Source: an uncultured Prevotella sp.
GTDB lineage: Bacteria; Bacteroidota; Bacteroidia; Bacteroidales; Bacteroidaceae
NCBI GenBank assembly: GCA_900541335.1
Contig: UQJC01000018.1
Span: forward strand, 1-37,728
Length of the DNA: 37,728 nucleotides
Direction: 5' to 3'
The notes under the pieces were generated by a model. It worked only from the letters and a program-made list of their open reading frames with translations, searched no databases and was not told where the DNA came from. A program made the translations under genes and the position numbers. Below, in pieces: positions 24,983 through 32,579 of this stretch (position 1 is the stretch's first letter; each line of letters opens with the position of its first letter).

Positions 24983-24990
24983 CAAAGGTA
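24983..24990 (-). promoter_or_regulatory. -7 box at the BamA-like gene (TACCTTTG)
   Basis: Read leftward, TACCTTTG is a perfect -7 box whose last base is only four bases from the GTG start codon, implying a leaderless or near-leaderless mRNA. No -33 box is obvious. Confidence 0.5.
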
Positions 24991-25011
24991 AGGGTTTAAG
25001 GAATAACTTCG

Positions 25012-25019
25012 TAGCTTTG
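25012..25019 (+). promoter_or_regulatory. -7 box for the rightward operon (TAGCTTTG)
   Basis: A perfect TAnnTTTG match pointing rightward, divergent from the BamA-like promoter 22 bases away. It would give a roughly 155-base leader to the SpoU gene. No clear -33 box. Confidence 0.45.
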
Positions 25020-25158
25020 CGCCTGTTTTTTAGAAAGACTGTGGGCTTCAAAACCTCCTTGTACAGGGTGTGGTTTCCCTGGCTGAAGTCATTTTGTTTT
25101 CTTCCTTCGGAAGGCAAATAGATTGGGTTTTCCATTCTTTCTTTTTAGTCCATTTATT

Positions 25159-25173
25159 TAAAGTAGTACTTTA
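25159..25173. promoter_or_regulatory. 15-bp inverted repeat just before the SpoU start
   Basis: TAAAGTA-G-TACTTTA is a perfect 7-bp inverted repeat with a one-base centre, ending 6 bases before the TTG start at 25180. The geometry suits a dimeric regulator's operator; the partner is unknown. Confidence 0.35.
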
Positions 25174-25179
25174 ATTGTT

Positions 25180-25980
25180 TTGATTACAAAGAACACCATT
25201 AAATACATTCATTCCCTCAGTCAGAAGAAGTACCGGGATGCAGCCCGATGCTTTGTCGTAGAGGGTCCCAAGGCGGTGACAGACTTGTTGCCTTATTTGT
25301 CGTGTCGTTGTTTGTATGCAACCGAAGAATTTCAGACACGAATAGCTTCTCGCCTTCCTTCGTTTCGTGTGAAGGAAGTGGTCTGCATTACGCAACAGGA
25401 ACTGGAACGTCTGTCGCAACTCCGCACGCCGCGTGATTGCGTTGCCCTGTTTGAGATGCCGGCTTCCGACGAGTCTTGGCAGGATTGGGCTACGGTTGCA
25501 CAGTCAGAGCTTTGTCTGGCACTTGACGGAGTGCAAGACCCGGGTAACCTGGGGACCATACTGCGCATAGCGGATTGGTTTGGCATCCGACACGTGTTTG
25601 CCTCTCCCGACACGGCCGATGTCTATGCTCCCAAGGTGGTACAGGCTACGATGGGTGCCATTGGTACAGTGCGGGTGCACTACGGTTCGCTTCCTGCCTT
25701 GTTACAGCCGCTGAAGGGGCGTTTGCCTATTTACGGAACCTTTTTAGATGGGGAAGACCTTTATACCCAACAGCTTTCTTCCTCGTGTGGTGTCATCGTG
25801 ATGGGGAATGAAGGCAAGGGCATCACTTCGGAAGTGGGCGCTTGCGTGACACACCGCTTGCTGATACCATCGTTTGCCGCCGAAGGCTGTGCAAGCGAGA
25901 GTTTGAATGTAGCCGTTGCTACCGCTATTGTGTGTGCGGAGTTGCGTCGGCAAGGTCGCTCGGAAATCGTACGTTGGTAA
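25180..25980 (+). CDS. SpoU/TrmH-family RNA 2'-O-methyltransferase
   Basis: 266 residues from TTG 25180, chosen because ITKNTIKYIHSLSQKKYRDA aligns with the normal start of the family; no ATG is near. An N-terminal RNA-binding substrate domain (about 1-100) is followed by the SPOUT domain: motif 1 LDGVQDPGNLGTILRIADWF (Asn and Arg conserved), motif 2 VIVMGNEGKGI, motif 3 AEGCASESLNVAVATAIV, which form the knotted SAM site. It methylates ribose in rRNA or tRNA; the target site cannot be told. It is probably cotranscribed with the GT2 gene 51 bases on. Confidence 0.92.
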   Translation: MITKNTIKYIHSLSQKKYRDAARCFVVEGPKAVTDLLPYLSCRCLYATEEFQTRIASRLPSFRVKEVVCITQQELERLSQLRTPRDCVALFEMPASDESWQDWATVAQSELCLALDGVQDPGNLGTILRIADWFGIRHVFASPDTADVYAPKVVQATMGAIGTVRVHYGSLPALLQPLKGRLPIYGTFLDGEDLYTQQLSSSCGVIVMGNEGKGITSEVGACVTHRLLIPSFAAEGCASESLNVAVATAIVCAELRRQGRSEIVRW

Positions 25981-26030
25981 ACGTAGCGACAGTAAAACCT
26001 TTTGTCAGCAAAGCTTTTTGAATTACGCTT

Positions 26031-27308
26031 ATGGATTTTCTTTTCTCCGATTCGATTTATTGGTGGTTGGGCGGTCTGCTTTTGTGGATGGCTTTGGTGT
26101 TGGTATGTCTTTACCTGATTCGTTGGCGGTATTTCCCCCTGGCTCATAAATATGCAGGATGGCAGCGCGAGGCACAAGTCATCGAGGTGGCTACACATTC
26201 GGCACTGTATAACTTGCCTCCCGCTAAGGCTACGGTTTACCCGTTTGTGACGATTGTCGTGCCTGCCCGTAACCAGGTAGCTCACTTAGAGCGTTTGCTG
26301 CCTTGCCTGTTGGAACAGAAATATGCGGGACGCTTTGAAGTCATTGTGTCGGATCAATTGTCGACAGATGAGACGGACGAACTACTCCAGCGGCTCCAGG
26401 TACAATACCGTTCGCTCCGGGTGACTCATATCCCCCAAAGTTCGCGCCACATCGAATTGCGAAAACTGGCTATTAGCTTGGGTGTCAAGGCAGCTCATAG
26501 TGAATGGGTCATTGTGGTCAATCCGGAAACGAAGCCCAATAACGACAGGTGGTTGCAACATTTTGCGGAACACTTTCTCCCCGAAATCAATTTCATCGAG
26601 GCTTACTATAATTATGAGTCTAACGGCAGTCAACGAGCACGTCGGGCTATCTTGGAGCGCATTTATGCCTTCACGAATCGGTTGGAAGCTTACGAAGAGG
26701 GCATCGTGTTAGGAAGCGAAATGTCGAACTACGCCGTGCGCCGCAGTTGGTTTCTCGAACAGCGTGGCTTTGCTGACAGCCTTTTGCTGCCATTCGGAGA
26801 AGAAGCCCTCCTGGCTTTCCATCATGTGACCTCCGAGTGCTGCACCATGCTCTGTTCGGAAGATACCCGCTTGACGGAACAACTTCCTTCGGCTGGTGTC
26901 TTAAAGATGAGACGAGTGATGGATGCCGAAGTCAAGCGTCGCCTGCGCGGAGTAAGTTGGCGTACCTCCTATCGATGGAAGTTTGCTACGATGCTCTTTC
27001 ACTTGTTTGCGCTGTCGTTTGTGGCCTATGCACTGCTTCGTACGCTTCAGCTCATTCAGACTGCTACCTACGATTTGAACTGGATCTATCTCGACTTCAT
27101 CGCTCTTTTGCTTTTCGGCATCTTCTTGTTTTTGCCGGCTTATTGCTTGCGCCGCAGTTTGCAAGCATTGGGCGAAGCTACTTATGGTCCCTACCTCTTT
27201 TTCTATGAGTGCTTCCGCCCCTGGTATAGTTTAGGAGTCAGCATGCAGCGTTTCCTTCATCGCAAGGAGTTCGTTCGAAAATACCTCTGTCAGGCTGTGG
27301 AGCGATAA
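26031..27308 (+). CDS. Membrane glycosyltransferase family 2 protein with altered DxD motif
   Basis: 425 residues. One N-terminal membrane helix (about 11-31), a GT2-type GT-A domain (about 70-300; PFVTIVVPARNQVAHLERLL, FEVIVSDQLSTDETDELLQR), and two C-terminal helices (about 325-372). It is likely an inner-membrane enzyme acting in envelope glycan synthesis. In GT2 enzymes the strand after the second helix ends in the metal-binding DxD; here that position reads VVNPETKP (162-169), so both aspartates appear replaced by Asn and Glu. It may use another ligand, be weakly active, or be a non-catalytic relative. Downstream of the SpoU gene, same strand. Confidence 0.82.
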   Translation: MDFLFSDSIYWWLGGLLLWMALVLVCLYLIRWRYFPLAHKYAGWQREAQVIEVATHSALYNLPPAKATVYPFVTIVVPARNQVAHLERLLPCLLEQKYAGRFEVIVSDQLSTDETDELLQRLQVQYRSLRVTHIPQSSRHIELRKLAISLGVKAAHSEWVIVVNPETKPNNDRWLQHFAEHFLPEINFIEAYYNYESNGSQRARRAILERIYAFTNRLEAYEEGIVLGSEMSNYAVRRSWFLEQRGFADSLLLPFGEEALLAFHHVTSECCTMLCSEDTRLTEQLPSAGVLKMRRVMDAEVKRRLRGVSWRTSYRWKFATMLFHLFALSFVAYALLRTLQLIQTATYDLNWIYLDFIALLLFGIFLFLPAYCLRRSLQALGEATYGPYLFFYECFRPWYSLGVSMQRFLHRKEFVRKYLCQAVER

Positions 27309-27387
27309 GGAATGCCTGTTACCATATGGCGAAACAGCGTAACGTCTTCACCAAATGTTAGAAGCATTTACTTTTTGCCTCATATTT

Positions 27388-27418
27388 TTTGTGTGTTGCA
27401 TTGCTTCTACTAAATTTG
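27388..27418 (+). promoter_or_regulatory. Promoter of the aminotransferase gene (TTTG-N19-TAAATTTG)
   Basis: TTTG (27388-27391), 19 bases, TAAATTTG (27411-27418): exact match to both consensus boxes. It gives a roughly 200-base leader with a 6-bp hairpin GTTCCA/TGGAAC (27531-27548). The rest of the 27309-27622 gap shows nothing further. Confidence 0.7.
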
Positions 27419-27622
27419 TTCCGTCTTTAAGCCGTTAGACTGTGGCAACACCGTTTAGCTACTTTCATTTTTTAATGGGCTTCTTCTCCGTTTTGATGCA
27501 GGGTCGTATTTTAAAAGGATCTGGAAGGTTGTTCCATTCGTTTGGAACAGTCGTTTCAACGCCACTACCTTTTCGTATCGGAGAGCAAAGTCCCATCATT
27601 CACGATATTAAAACCAAACGAC

Positions 27623-28822
27623 ATGCCTAAGATTTCTGAGCGCGCTATCGTGATGCCCGAATCTCCGATTCGAAAGTTGGCACCCCTTGCTACGGCCGCC
27701 AAAGACCGTGGAACGCATGTGTATCATTTGAATATCGGTCAGCCTGACCTTCCGACTCCGGAAGCGGGGCTAAATGCACTGCGCCACATCGATCGCAAGG
27801 TGTTGGAGTATAGTCCCAGTCAGGGATTTCGCAGTTATCGGGAGAAGCTGACGCATTATTATGAAAAGTACGATATTCATCTTTCGGCAGACGACATTAT
27901 TATTACTTCCGGAGGTTCGGAAGCAGTGCTTTTTGCTTTTCTGTCCTGTCTGAACCCAGGGGATGAGATTATCGTTCCCGAACCAGCTTATGCAAACTAC
28001 ATGGCATTTGCCATCTCTGCAGGTGCGCACATTCGAACGATTGCGACGACCATCGAGGAGGGATTCTCCTTGCCTAAGGTCGAAAAGTTTGAAGAGCTCA
28101 TCAACGAGCGCACCCGTGCCATCTTGATTTGCAATCCCAATAACCCGACTGGGTACTTATATACCCGTCGGGAGATGAATCAGATTCGTGATTTGGTCAA
28201 GAAGTACGATTTGTACCTCTTTTCTGATGAGGTCTACCGTGAGTTTATCTATACCGGTTCGCCTTATATTTCAGCTTGCCATCTCGAAGGTATCGAGGAG
28301 AATGTGGTGCTCATTGACTCCGTATCTAAGCGTTACAGTGAGTGCGGCATCCGTATTGGAGCCTTGATAACCAAAAATGTGGAGGTACGAAAGGCGGTCA
28401 TGAAATTCTGTCAGGCGCGCTTGAGTCCTCCATTGATTGGTCAGCTCGTAGCTGAGGCTTCCATGGACGAGCCTGGTGAATATGCACGCGAAATGTATGA
28501 TGAGTATGTTGAGCGACGTAAATGTTTGATTGACGGACTCAATCGGATTCCTGGTGTTTATTCTCCCATTCCGATGGGTGCTTTTTATACAGTAGCCAAG
28601 CTTCCTGTGGACGACGCGGAAAAGTTTTGCGCGTGGTGCTTGACCGATTTTGAGTACGAAGGAGCGACGGTGATGATGGCGCCTGCTGCTGGTTTTTATA
28701 CGACACCAGGTGCCGGACGTAACCAAGTGCGCATTGCTTATGTGCTGAACAAGGAAGACTTGCAGCATGCACTCATCGTTTTAGAAAAGGCGCTGGAAGC
28801 GTATCCCGGACGAGAAATCTAA
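27623..28822 (+). CDS. Class I/II PLP-dependent aminotransferase (AspC-like)
   Basis: 399 residues from ATG 27623 (MPKISERAIVMPESPIRKL); a longer frame from 27542 lies in the leader and is not conserved-looking. PLP fold type I with HLNIGQPDLPTPE near the start, SGGSEAVLFAF, NPNNPTGYLYTRREM, SDEVYREFIY, and the PLP lysine in DSVSKRYSECGIRIGA, then the substrate-binding Arg region near the C-terminus (GAGRNQVRIAY). It transfers amino groups between amino acids and 2-oxo acids, probably aspartate or an aromatic/branched amino acid; the exact substrate cannot be read. Monocistronic, with its own consensus promoter and a hairpin after the stop. Confidence 0.93.
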   Translation: MPKISERAIVMPESPIRKLAPLATAAKDRGTHVYHLNIGQPDLPTPEAGLNALRHIDRKVLEYSPSQGFRSYREKLTHYYEKYDIHLSADDIIITSGGSEAVLFAFLSCLNPGDEIIVPEPAYANYMAFAISAGAHIRTIATTIEEGFSLPKVEKFEELINERTRAILICNPNNPTGYLYTRREMNQIRDLVKKYDLYLFSDEVYREFIYTGSPYISACHLEGIEENVVLIDSVSKRYSECGIRIGALITKNVEVRKAVMKFCQARLSPPLIGQLVAEASMDEPGEYAREMYDEYVERRKCLIDGLNRIPGVYSPIPMGAFYTVAKLPVDDAEKFCAWCLTDFEYEGATVMMAPAAGFYTTPGAGRNQVRIAYVLNKEDLQHALIVLEKALEAYPGREI

Positions 28823-28862
28823 AGAGCGGGAGTCTGATGACTCCCATCTGTGCTCTTGTTTG
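28823..28862 (+). terminator. Probable terminator of the aminotransferase gene
   Basis: AGAGC (28823-28827) pairs with GCTCT (28852-28856) around GGGAGTC/GACTCCC (28828-28834/28839-28845). A weak T-rich stretch follows (TGTTTGTTCTTT). It starts directly after the stop codon. Confidence 0.55.
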
Positions 28863-29021
28863 TTCTTTAAAAACTCTTTTTGTACAGGCTGATTCTGTAA
28901 ATAACGGTGGAGAGCGGAAAGTGGGGAACGTAGAAGCAGTTCTTGGTTTGCCCTTTACACTTCTTGCTTACAGACGCACCATAGATTATTCAGCCGCTTT
29001 TCTATAATTCTAAACTTACTT

Positions 29022-30281
29022 ATGCTCTCTCTCTTCCTTGCCAAAAGGTTCTTTCATAGCAGTCCCTTAGCTTCTACGACTTCGCGCAATGCTTCGGCTC
29101 CTGCCATTCGTATTGCTACAGCGGGCATCGCTATCGGACTGGCCGTTATGTTGATTACCGTCGGTGTGGTTAAGGGATACCAGCGAGAAGTACAGCATAA
29201 GTTGACGGGATTTGCTTCTCCCATAGAAGTTTTTGACCCCGCATCCTTCAGCTCCCCTGAGAGTTATCCGGTGGTGACTGACAAAGCGATCAGAGATTTG
29301 GTCAGCCAGACTCCGGGCGTGCAACGTGTGCAACGTGTGTCTGAAAAGATGGGTATCTTTAAGACCAAGGACGACTTTGCCGGTATGATGCTCAAAGGGG
29401 TGGCACAGGATTACGATTTGAGCTTCATGCGCTCGCAGTTGGTGGAAGGCGAATTGCCCGAGTTTCGTGACGACCGCTCTTCCAACTCCATTGTTATCTC
29501 GCGTATGATGGCTAAACAACTGGGGCTGAAAGTTGGTGACCGTATCTACAGTTACTACTTTTCTGACGTTGTCAAGCAACGTCGTTTTAAGGTGGCTGGT
29601 ATTTACGAAACCCATCTTCATCAGTTTGACAAGACGTTTGTCCTGACGGATCTCTATACAGTCAACCGTTTGAACAATTGGCTTCCCGAACAAAGCAGTG
29701 GCTTGGAGGTGCATCTTCATTCTTACGACGAGTTGTCCACAGTACAAGCTTTGCTGGCCCAAAAGCTCGATCACCGTGCCGACCGTTACGGCCGACCGTA
29801 CCGGGTCATCAGTATTGATCAGCATCCTCGTACTGCCTCCGTACTGGCTTGGCTCGAAATGCTTGACCTGAATGTGATGGTGATACTTATTATCATGATT
29901 TGCGTGTCGGGTATTACGATGATTAGCGGATTGCTGATTTTGATCTTAGAGCGAACTTCTACGATTGGCGTGTTGAAGGCGTTGGGTGCTTCTAATCGTC
30001 GCATCCGTCACACCTTCCTCTGGTTTGCCTCTTTCCTTATTTTGCGTGGTATGCTGATTGGCAATGTGTTGGGGTTAGGACTTTTGGGGCTCCAACATTA
30101 CGCGCATTTAGTCAAGCTCGATCCTGCGCAGTATTATGTGGAAGCAGTCCCTGTGAGCATGAACCTCCAGTGGCTTGTAGGTATCAACCTCGCGTCGCTC
30201 TTGCTGATGATGTTGGCCATGGTATTGCCCAGTTTCTTTGTTTCACGCGTTGAACCGGCTAAGACGATTCAGTTCGACTGA
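29022..30281 (+). CDS. LolC/E-like (FtsX-domain) ABC transporter permease
   Basis: 419 residues. It begins SLFLAKRFFHSS and has a first helix (about 30-50; GIAIGLAVMLITVGVVKGY), a large periplasmic MacB-PCD-like domain (about 55-275) and three C-terminal helices (about 280-310, 330-355, 385-412), with VMVILIIMICVSGITMISGL and LERTSTIGVLKALGASNRRI, the coupling segment of this family. Such permeases work with an ATPase (LolD type) to release lipoproteins from the inner membrane or in related export. The ATPase is not adjacent, as is common in Bacteroidetes. Start ATG 29022; no clear promoter in the 160 bases before it. Confidence 0.9.
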   Translation: MLSLFLAKRFFHSSPLASTTSRNASAPAIRIATAGIAIGLAVMLITVGVVKGYQREVQHKLTGFASPIEVFDPASFSSPESYPVVTDKAIRDLVSQTPGVQRVQRVSEKMGIFKTKDDFAGMMLKGVAQDYDLSFMRSQLVEGELPEFRDDRSSNSIVISRMMAKQLGLKVGDRIYSYYFSDVVKQRRFKVAGIYETHLHQFDKTFVLTDLYTVNRLNNWLPEQSSGLEVHLHSYDELSTVQALLAQKLDHRADRYGRPYRVISIDQHPRTASVLAWLEMLDLNVMVILIIMICVSGITMISGLLILILERTSTIGVLKALGASNRRIRHTFLWFASFLILRGMLIGNVLGLGLLGLQHYAHLVKLDPAQYYVEAVPVSMNLQWLVGINLASLLLMMLAMVLPSFFVSRVEPAKTIQFD

Positions 30282-30439
30282 GAAATGAAGGTCTGGAAAG
30301 TGATGAGGAACGCGCTTCGGGCGTCTGGCTCTGTTGATGCGCGTAGTCATTGTTTGGTAGGCTTACACTTTTGAAGTCTTCGACGGAAACAACACTTGTG
30401 TGTTCCCCATTTATTGATTGATACAACCCTCTATATTCT

Positions 30440-31993
30440 ATGCAACAAAAAATAATCATTCTCGATTTCGGCTCACAGACCACCCAGCTGATTGGACGTC
30501 GTGTGCGCGAAATGGACACCTTCTGCGAGATTCTTCCCTACAACAAGTTCCCGCATGACGATCCCTCCGTGATCGGTGTCATTCTGTCTGGTTCGCCTTA
30601 CAGTGTGTACGACCCCGAAGCGTTTAAGGTTGACCTGTCTGCCATTCGAGGCAAATACCCCATCTTAGGCATTTGCTACGGTGCGCAGTATATGTCACAG
30701 CTCTATGGTGGCAAGGTTGAACCAGCAGAAAGCCGTGAGTACGGACGTGCGAACCTTGGCTTCATTGAAAACGACAATCCCTTGTTCCAAGGTTTCGAAG
30801 CTCATTCTCAAGTATGGATGAGTCACGGTGATACAATTACTGCCATTCCTGAAGGCTTCCGTTGTATCGCTTCAACTGACAAAGTAAAGTATGCAGCTTA
30901 CCAAGCTGAGGGCGAACAGCTCTGGGGTGTTCAGTTCCATCCCGAGGTGTTCCACTCGTTGCAGGGTACACTTCTGCTCAAGAACTTCGTAGTCAACATT
31001 TGTGGCAGTCGTCAGGACTGGAGCTCCGCTTCTTTCGTAGAAACGACGGTAGCAGAGTTGAAGAAGGAGTTGGGCAACGACCGTGTTATCTTGGGTCTTT
31101 CAGGCGGTGTCGACAGTTCCGTTGCGGCAGTGTTGCTTAACAAAGCCATTGGCAACAACCTGACCTGTATCTTTGTCGATCACGGCATGTTACGTAAGAA
31201 TGAGTTCCGCGATGTACTTCATGATTACGAATGTCTCGGGCTTAACGTGATTGGTGTGGATGCCAGTGCCAAGTTCTTCAAAGAATTGGAAGGCGTGACG
31301 GATCCGGAGCAGAAGCGAAAGATTATCGGTAAGGGCTTTATCGATGTGTTTGACGCGGAAGCACAGAAAATCACCGATGCCAAGTGGTTGGCACAGGGTA
31401 CCATCTATCCCGACCGCATTGAGAGCCTCAATATTACCGGCAAGGTCATCAAGAGTCACCATAACGTAGGTGGTCTTCCCGAAAAGATGAACCTTCGTCT
31501 GTGTGAGCCCCTTAAGTGGCTCTTCAAGGACGAGGTGCGCCGCGTAGGTCGCGAGATGGGGATGCCCGAACACCTCATCAGCCGTCATCCTTTCCCTGGT
31601 CCCGGACTCGCTGTTCGTATTTTGGGCGATATTACTCCCGAGAAGGTACGCGTACTCCAGGATGCCGACGATATCTTTATCCGTTCTCTCCGCGAATGGA
31701 AGACGACCGACGCGGAAGGCAACGAAACGACGCTCTACAACCAGGTATGGCAGGCAGGCGTGGTATTGCTTCCCGTCAAGAGCGTAGGTGTAATGGGTGA
31801 TGAGCGTACTTACGAACGTGCTGTCGCTCTTCGCTCTGTGACCAGTACCGATGCCATGACGGCAGACTGGGCACACCTTCCTTACGAATTCCTTGCGAAG
31901 GTTTCAAACGATATTATCAACCACGTCAAGGGAGTTAACCGCGTATGCTACGACATCTCGTCAAAGCCGCCTTCAACCATTGAATGGGAATAA
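30440..31993 (+). CDS. guaA: GMP synthase (glutamine-hydrolysing)
   Basis: 517 residues. It converts XMP to GMP using glutamine and ATP. The class I glutamine amidotransferase domain (about 1-190) has its nucleophile in GICYGAQYM (Cys79) and the His-Glu pair in QFHPEVFHS. The ATP-pyrophosphatase domain has the P-loop LSGGVDSSVAA (about 220). The dimerisation domain ends HVKGVNRVCYDISSKPPSTI, with the family terminus EWE. Length is normal. The leader has no purine-riboswitch core. Own terminator downstream. Confidence 0.97.
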   Translation: MQQKIIILDFGSQTTQLIGRRVREMDTFCEILPYNKFPHDDPSVIGVILSGSPYSVYDPEAFKVDLSAIRGKYPILGICYGAQYMSQLYGGKVEPAESREYGRANLGFIENDNPLFQGFEAHSQVWMSHGDTITAIPEGFRCIASTDKVKYAAYQAEGEQLWGVQFHPEVFHSLQGTLLLKNFVVNICGSRQDWSSASFVETTVAELKKELGNDRVILGLSGGVDSSVAAVLLNKAIGNNLTCIFVDHGMLRKNEFRDVLHDYECLGLNVIGVDASAKFFKELEGVTDPEQKRKIIGKGFIDVFDAEAQKITDAKWLAQGTIYPDRIESLNITGKVIKSHHNVGGLPEKMNLRLCEPLKWLFKDEVRRVGREMGMPEHLISRHPFPGPGLAVRILGDITPEKVRVLQDADDIFIRSLREWKTTDAEGNETTLYNQVWQAGVVLLPVKSVGVMGDERTYERAVALRSVTSTDAMTADWAHLPYEFLAKVSNDIINHVKGVNRVCYDISSKPPSTIEWE

Positions 31994-32132
31994 GCCTTCT
32001 TATCCCGATTCGCACGAAGAGGAAAGGCTGTCACACCTTATTGGCAAGCGGGCAGTAGCAGTTGCGTAAGCAATTCGCTTCTTGCCACGCTAGGGTAGAA
32101 AGTTTGCCAGCATTTCCCTCGTTACATAAACG

Positions 32133-32173
32133 AACCGTCCGACAATTGCTTACGCGTTGTCGGACGGTTTTTT
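32133..32173 (+). terminator. Strong intrinsic terminator downstream of guaA
   Basis: AACCGTCCGACAA (32133-32145) and TTGTCGGACGGTT (32157-32169) form a perfect 13-bp stem followed by a T-run to 32173. A smaller GGCAAG/CTTGCC hairpin precedes it around 32040-32095. The following 32174-32400 has no gene and no clear structure. Confidence 0.9.
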
Positions 32174-32400
32174 GTTGGCCATAGGTTTCGGAAGCCTTAC
32201 GTGCTGTGGAAGTTTGCGGGCAGGCGATTGCTGAAACGCTTCCTTCTGTAGTATCCTCCGTTGGGCAAGGGTTGTCGGGAATGCGAAGCCTTCAAAAGCC
32301 CGAAAAGCTTGAAACATACCGAAAAACGATTATTCTACCTGACATTTTCGGGGTATAATTTACAAACAAAGTCAAGGAAACGCGTTTTCCTACGTTGAGA

Positions 32401-32432
32401 TTTGCATGGAAAGCCCTAAGGTTATACTTTTG
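32401..32432 (+). promoter_or_regulatory. Consensus promoter of the small unit upstream of uvrB
   Basis: TTTG (32401-32404), 20 bases, TACTTTTG (32425-32432): both consensus boxes are exact. Initiation is expected near 32439. Confidence 0.7.
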
Positions 32433-32438
32433 CACTGT

Positions 32439-32504
32439 TTTTCATGGTATTAGATTTAAGGTTAGTAAAAGATTGGTTGTCGTGAGACAATCAATTTTTT
32501 TTTT
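32439..32504 (+). ncRNA. Candidate small RNA or attenuated leader (about 65 nt)
   Basis: Bounded by a perfect promoter and a strong intrinsic terminator: ATTGGTTGTC (32472-32481) pairs with GACAATCAAT (32486-32495), one G-U, GTGA tetraloop, then ten T (32495-32504). No reading frame fits. It ends 75 bases before uvrB, which has its own -7 box, so an independent small RNA is favoured over a uvrB attenuator; both remain possible. No family was recognised. Confidence 0.55.
32472..32504 (+). terminator. Intrinsic terminator with GTGA loop and T10 tail
   Basis: A 10-bp stem with a four-base GNRA-type loop and ten consecutive T, the longest T-tail of any terminator in the window. Confidence 0.8.
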
Positions 32505-32567
32505 GTACCTACTCCTCAAGTCTCTTGAATCGTGCGAAGAAGATACGCTTCTCCTGGGTTATTTCCC

Positions 32568-32575
32568 TAATTTTG
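32568..32575 (+). promoter_or_regulatory. -7 box at uvrB (TAATTTTG), start-proximal
   Basis: Perfect TAnnTTTG whose last base is four bases before the ATG, implying a leaderless or near-leaderless uvrB mRNA. The spacing equals that at the BamA-like gene (24983-24990). Confidence 0.5.
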
Positions 32576-32579
32576 CGTC

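Noticed and set aside
30360..30439. Purine riboswitch in front of guaA
   Set aside because: Only a small imperfect hairpin is present; the conserved purine-aptamer loops are absent.
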